DNA of 8,831 nt, from positions 1 to 8,831 of the forward strand of contig NZ_CAMLFY010000155.1 in assembly GCF_946479415.1 (NCBI RefSeq). The letters are read 5' to 3'. The notes below the pieces were generated by a model. That model saw only the letters and a program-made list of their open reading frames with translations. It ran no database searches and had not been told where the DNA came from. Source of the DNA: an uncultured Shinella sp. (GTDB lineage Bacteria > Pseudomonadota > Alphaproteobacteria > Rhizobiales > Rhizobiaceae). Position 1 is the first letter of the stretch; every line of letters starts with the position of its first letter. A program made the position numbers and the translations under genes. This document shows positions 5,976 to 8,831 of this stretch, in pieces.

Positions 5976-7166
5976 TCAGGCGGCCTTCAGCAGGTCGCCA
6001 TGCGGATCGAGCACGAACTTCGTGGCTGCGCCCTGATCGAAGCTCTCGTAGCCCTGCACGGCATCATCCAATGCGATGACCTTTGCATTGACGATATCCG
6101 CGATCGGCAGGCGATCGTGCAGGATGGCCTGCATGAGCTGGCGGTTGTACTTCAGCACAGGCGTCTGACCGGTGTGGAAGGACTGCGCTTTCGCCCAGCC
6201 GAGACCGAAGCGCAGCGACAGGCTGCCAACCTTTGCCGATTCATCCACGGCACCCGGATCTTCGGTGACGTAGAGGCCGGGAATGCCGATCGAGCCGGCG
6301 GCCCGCGTGATCTCCATCATCTGGTTGAGCACGATGGCCGGCTGTTCGCCGCCCGCATGGCCGCGCGCCTCGAAACCGACGGCGTCGATGGCACTATCCA
6401 CTTCGTTCGTGCCGACGACCTGCGCGATCATGTCGCCCAGCCGGTCGCTGGCAGAGAGATCGATCGGCTCGAAGCCGACCCTTGCAGCATGGGCCAGGCG
6501 GTCCTTGTTGAAATCGCCGATCATCACGACGGCAGCGCCAAGGATGCGGGCGGATGCGGCAGCCGCGAGCCCGACCGGGCCGGCACCCGCGACATAGACC
6601 GTCGAACCGACGCCGACCCCAGCCCTGACCGCGCCATGAAAGCCCGTCGGCAGGATGTCCGAGAGCATGGTGAGATCGCGGATCTTCGCCATAGCCTTGT
6701 CGCGATCCGGAATTTTGAGGAGGTTGAAGTCGGCATAGGGGATCGTCACGTAGCGGGCCTGCCCGCCGATCCAGCCGCCCATGTCGACATAGCCATAGGC
6801 GCCGCCGGCCCGCGACGGGTTCACCGTCAGGCAGACGCCGGTATCCTGCGATTTGCAGCATCGGCAGCGGCCGCAGGCCACGTTGAACGGCACGGAAACG
6901 ATGTCGCCGATCTTGAGCATCTCGACATCGATACCCTTTTCGATGACCTGCCCGGTGATCTCATGTCCGAGGACAAGACCCGGCATCGCGGTGGTGCGGC
7001 CGCGCACCATGTGTTGATCCGAACCGCAGATGTTGGTGGAAATCACCTTGAGAATGACGCCGTGCTCGATACGGCGACCGTCCGGCGCCTCAAGCTTCGG
7101 ATCGTCGATATCCCGCACTTCGACTTTGCCCGGCCGCATGTAGACGACGCCTCTGTTCCTGCTCAT
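5976..7166 (-). CDS. fdhA: Glutathione-independent formaldehyde dehydrogenase (zinc- and NAD-dependent)
   Basis: This 396-residue enzyme oxidises formaldehyde to formate with NAD and no glutathione. It closely resembles Pseudomonas putida PFDH throughout (VVSTNICGSDQHMVRGRTTA-like and NVACGRCR-like blocks). Catalytic zinc ligands are Cys47, His68 and Asp170. Structural zinc ligands are Cys98, Cys101, Cys104 and Cys112. The Rossmann motif GAGPVG is at 194-199, and AVGFEARGH (near 262-270) and SLRFGLGWAK are also typical. In the Pseudomonas enzyme NAD is bound very tightly and the enzyme can also dismutate aldehydes. ATG 7166, giving MSRNRGVVYM, is chosen because family members start there and AGGAGG (7181-7176) precedes it; the open frame continues to 7346 but that part is riboswitch leader. 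It is first in a two-gene unit below a cobalamin riboswitch, an unexpected regulator for this enzyme. Confidence 0.95.
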   Translation of the reverse strand: MSRNRGVVYMRPGKVEVRDIDDPKLEAPDGRRIEHGVILKVISTNICGSDQHMVRGRTTAMPGLVLGHEITGQVIEKGIDVEMLKIGDIVSVPFNVACGRCRCCKSQDTGVCLTVNPSRAGGAYGYVDMGGWIGGQARYVTIPYADFNLLKIPDRDKAMAKIRDLTMLSDILPTGFHGAVRAGVGVGSTVYVAGAGPVGLAAAASARILGAAVVMIGDFNKDRLAHAARVGFEPIDLSASDRLGDMIAQVVGTNEVDSAIDAVGFEARGHAGGEQPAIVLNQMMEITRAAGSIGIPGLYVTEDPGAVDESAKVGSLSLRFGLGWAKAQSFHTGQTPVLKYNRQLMQAILHDRLPIADIVNAKVIALDDAVQGYESFDQGAATKFVLDPHGDLLKAA

Positions 7167-7167
7167 G

Positions 7168-7290
7168 CTCTTTATCCTCCTGAATGGATGCCGCCCGGCC
7201 CGCTCCTCCGCGGGCAGGATCATGGTCAAAACGCAAACGCGGAACGCCGGGCGCCCGCGAAAACGTCTCTCGACGAAGGATGGAAAAGAG
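7168..7290 (-). promoter_or_regulatory. Possible expression platform: leader segment that can sequester the fdhA ribosome binding site
   Basis: On the minus-strand RNA, CTCTTT-TCC-A-TCC (7290-7278) is complementary to GGA-GGA-T-AAAGAG (7180-7168), which contains the fdhA Shine-Dalgarno. Twelve base pairs form with one bulged base on each side. Hidden in this helix, the ribosome site one base before the ATG would be closed. This is what a translational cobalamin switch needs, but polypurine/polypyrimidine pairing can arise by chance and no folding was computed. Confidence 0.4.
7228..7259 (-). terminator. Terminator-like hairpin in the fdhA leader
   Basis: On the minus strand CGCGG (7259-7255) pairs with CCGCG (7242-7238), and inside it GCGC (7254-7251) pairs with GCGT (7247-7244, one G-U) around loop CCG, with one bulged T. 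TTTGCGTTTT (7237-7228) follows. It is about 110 bases after the aptamer and 60 before the fdhA ATG, so it could be a riboswitch-controlled terminator. The T-run is interrupted by GCG, which weakens the case. Confidence 0.35.
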
Positions 7291-7368
7291 GATGGAACGG
7301 AGTGATCACGAGGGAACGCCGTTCGCCTCTTGATCGCCCACCGCAATCGGTCGAGTTCTTGGATTCAA

Positions 7369-7560
7369 GGCTGGTTTCCGGGCTTCGGAACTGTCCCGAA
7401 GGACCCTCTCGACACCTTCCCAGCCTGAGGCCAGTGGCATTCGTCGAGATTTCGTTCCGTTACCGTTGCGGGGGCAGCGCCGGCATTTCACCGGCTTCCC
7501 AATTATCCATCCCGACGACGTCGGGATGGCACCCTGAACGCTTCAAGCATTCCACCAACC
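7369..7560 (-). promoter_or_regulatory. Cobalamin (B12) riboswitch aptamer upstream of fdhA
   Basis: On the minus strand all landmark blocks of the class appear in order. The P1 strand GGTTGGT (7560-7554) pairs with ACCAGCC (7375-7369, one G-U). Between them come GGGTGCC (7534-7528), GGGAAGCCGGTGAAATGCCG (7500-7481), the B12 box GCTGCCCCCGCAACGGTA (7478-7461), GCCACTG (7438-7432), GGGAAGG (7421-7415) and AGCCCGGAAACCAG (7384-7371). A 9-bp hairpin, CCATCCCGA/TCGGGATGG, fills the variable position around 7508-7530. The fold senses adenosylcobalamin-type ligands and usually turns the downstream gene off when B12 is plentiful. The downstream gene in this orientation is fdhA, whose ATG is about 200 bases away. 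The 5' edge is only about 60 bases after the nrdF stop, and no good promoter was found in that gap. Confidence 0.95.
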
Positions 7561-7618
7561 GGGCGCAATAACCTTCGAGATTACGACATTCCCGGTGTCC
7601 TTAACGACGCGGGGATCG

Positions 7619-8831
<1,213 letters not shown>

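Noticed and set aside
7167..7346. Upstream extension of the fdhA frame by 60 codons
   Set aside because: The extra residues do not match the family, and the strong AGGAGG at 7181-7176 sets the start at 7166.
6000..7571. A 523-codon plus-strand open frame opposite fdhA and the riboswitch
   Set aside because: It is a mirror of the GC-rich codon bias of fdhA, runs through a structured riboswitch, has no family-like content, and no ribosome site was noticed.

Overview
The window looks like chromosomal DNA of an alphaproteobacterium of the order Hyphomicrobiales, most likely Rhizobiaceae. The basis is high GC, strong third-position GC bias, and protein sequences (SlyX ending in PPHY, a BMP-type transporter, NrdEF, a Pseudomonas-like formaldehyde dehydrogenase) that read like rhizobial versions. 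The genus cannot be told from the sequence. Almost everything is on the minus strand. Only slyX and a tRNA gene are on the plus strand.

Layout from left to right. (1) Positions 1-3159 hold a BMP-family (basic membrane protein/nucleoside type) ABC importer on the minus strand: the binding protein (2167-3159), the double-domain ATPase (158-1693) and the start of a permease (1-161). A small plus-strand slyX gene (1850-2074) sits between binding protein and ATPase, and the binding protein has its own terminator. (2) Positions 3311-4490 hold a two-gene minus-strand unit: a small unknown two-helix membrane protein, then msrA (peptide methionine sulfoxide reductase), closed by a strong intrinsic terminator. 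A candidate promoter and an 18-bp perfect palindrome lie upstream. (3) A plus-strand tRNA-Ser(GGA), CCA end encoded, lies at 4637-4726 with its own promoter. (4) Positions 4827-7560 form a minus-strand unit: a cobalamin (B12) riboswitch, a roughly 200-nt leader, glutathione-independent formaldehyde dehydrogenase (fdhA) and a 360-residue protein I cannot assign. (5) Positions 7619-8831 hold nrdF and the 3' end of nrdE, the class Ib (B12-independent) ribonucleotide reductase.

The most interesting part is region 4-5. A well-conserved cobalamin riboswitch lies in the 450-nt gap between nrdF and fdhA, oriented so that it controls fdhA and the unknown gene rather than nrdEF. Formaldehyde dehydrogenase is not a member of the B12-riboswitch regulon that I know of. 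The leader between aptamer and fdhA contains a stretch that can pair over 12 bp with the fdhA Shine-Dalgarno region, and also a terminator-like hairpin, so a plausible expression platform is visible. The inference is a small 'C1 detoxification when B12 is scarce' operon in which the unknown protein may take part. The other regions look like ordinary core metabolism, transport and repair genes.
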